From Closterium sp. NIES-65 (taxonomy: Eukaryota; Streptophyta; Zygnematophyceae; Desmidiales; Closteriaceae): a stretch of 64,000 nt of DNA. Made by a program: the position numbers and the translations under genes. Below the pieces are notes generated by a model. The model was given only the letters and a program-made list of their open reading frames with translations. It made no database searches and was not told where the DNA came from. Below are positions 63,948 to 64,000 of this stretch, piece after piece. Within the stretch, counting starts at the first letter, position 1, and each line of letters starts with the position of its first letter. The DNA is taken from positions 5,103,001 to 5,167,000 of the forward strand of contig CANXME010002068.1 of NCBI GenBank assembly GCA_948144175.1. The letters are read 5' to 3'.

Positions 63948-64000
63948 GTGAGTCTCTCAACGTTCATTTCATGCCCACCGCTCTCCCCATCCTTCCTGCA

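Overview
This is a nuclear window from a plant-lineage eukaryote, most likely a streptophyte (charophyte) green alga. It has Ty1/copia retrotransposons primed by an initiator-Met-type tRNA site, a multi-exon gene with GT-AG introns full of microsatellites, and a polycystin-like protein architecture that I associate with algae rather than land plants. A zygnematophycean such as Closterium is a guess from the style of the repeats, not something proven here. There is no sign of a bacterial or organellar origin.

Roughly 1-50.5 kb is a graveyard, and partly a nursery, of transposable elements stacked inside one another. I use working names. Family A is a GC-rich Ty1/copia lineage with very short LTRs (about 122-136 bp), a glycine-rich Gag and an unusual cysteine/histidine motif. 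Its copies are A0 (1-195, minus, edge fragment), A1 (3842-17655, plus), A4 (19170-~22130, minus, truncated), A5 (~24168-27386, minus, truncated), A2 (27387-33583, plus, truncated and internally deleted), A6 (33584-33840, minus, fragment), A7 (34354-41807, plus, identical LTRs, perfect target duplication) and A3 (42260-50541, minus, one LTR mismatch, perfect target duplication). B (10053-16502) is a classical copia element nested inside A1, with a single amber stop in its polyprotein. F (~22131-24167, minus) is a fragment of a third copia lineage. C (616-2109, minus) is a non-autonomous LTR element, and a related solo LTR sits at 47263-47488 inside A3. D is a tiny LTR element (about 139-bp LTRs, about 70-bp interior) whose LTR/primer-site junction resembles a tRNA. 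It occurs at 18840-19169, 23105-23242 (solo), 32800-33144 and 49482-50062 (three LTRs). The oldest layer is a broken tyrosine recombinase gene of Crypton/DIRS type (2129-2419, 3565-3841 and 17661-18360), split by A1. Its 5' junction with A1 is present twice.

The nesting gives a relative history: tyrosine recombinase, then A1 inserted (duplication GCCAC), then B inserted into A1's reverse transcriptase (CCATT), plus a segmental duplication of the A1 5' junction and insertion of C into one copy (TGTAC). A7 (GTTTC) and A3 (AGTGC) look recent. A3 itself later received a solo LTR (TCACC) and a three-LTR D complex (GGCGG).

From 50.5 kb the sequence changes character. 50542-52818 is intergenic and contains a probable MITE with TTA target duplication (50791-51311). 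From 52819 to the window edge there is one host gene on the plus strand. I could build a 16-exon model in which every intron phase agrees, at least 1205 codons, still open at the right edge. It encodes a low-complexity cytosolic N-terminus, one transmembrane helix, and a cysteine-rich extracellular region with an inserted cupredoxin-like fold and a Lin-12/Notch repeat. It ends in a motif resembling the end of the polycystin extracellular domain, so a polycystin/TRP-type membrane protein is the best hypothesis. Its introns are dominated by tandem repeats, and several exon edges with their splice sites have been tandemly duplicated into the neighbouring intron.
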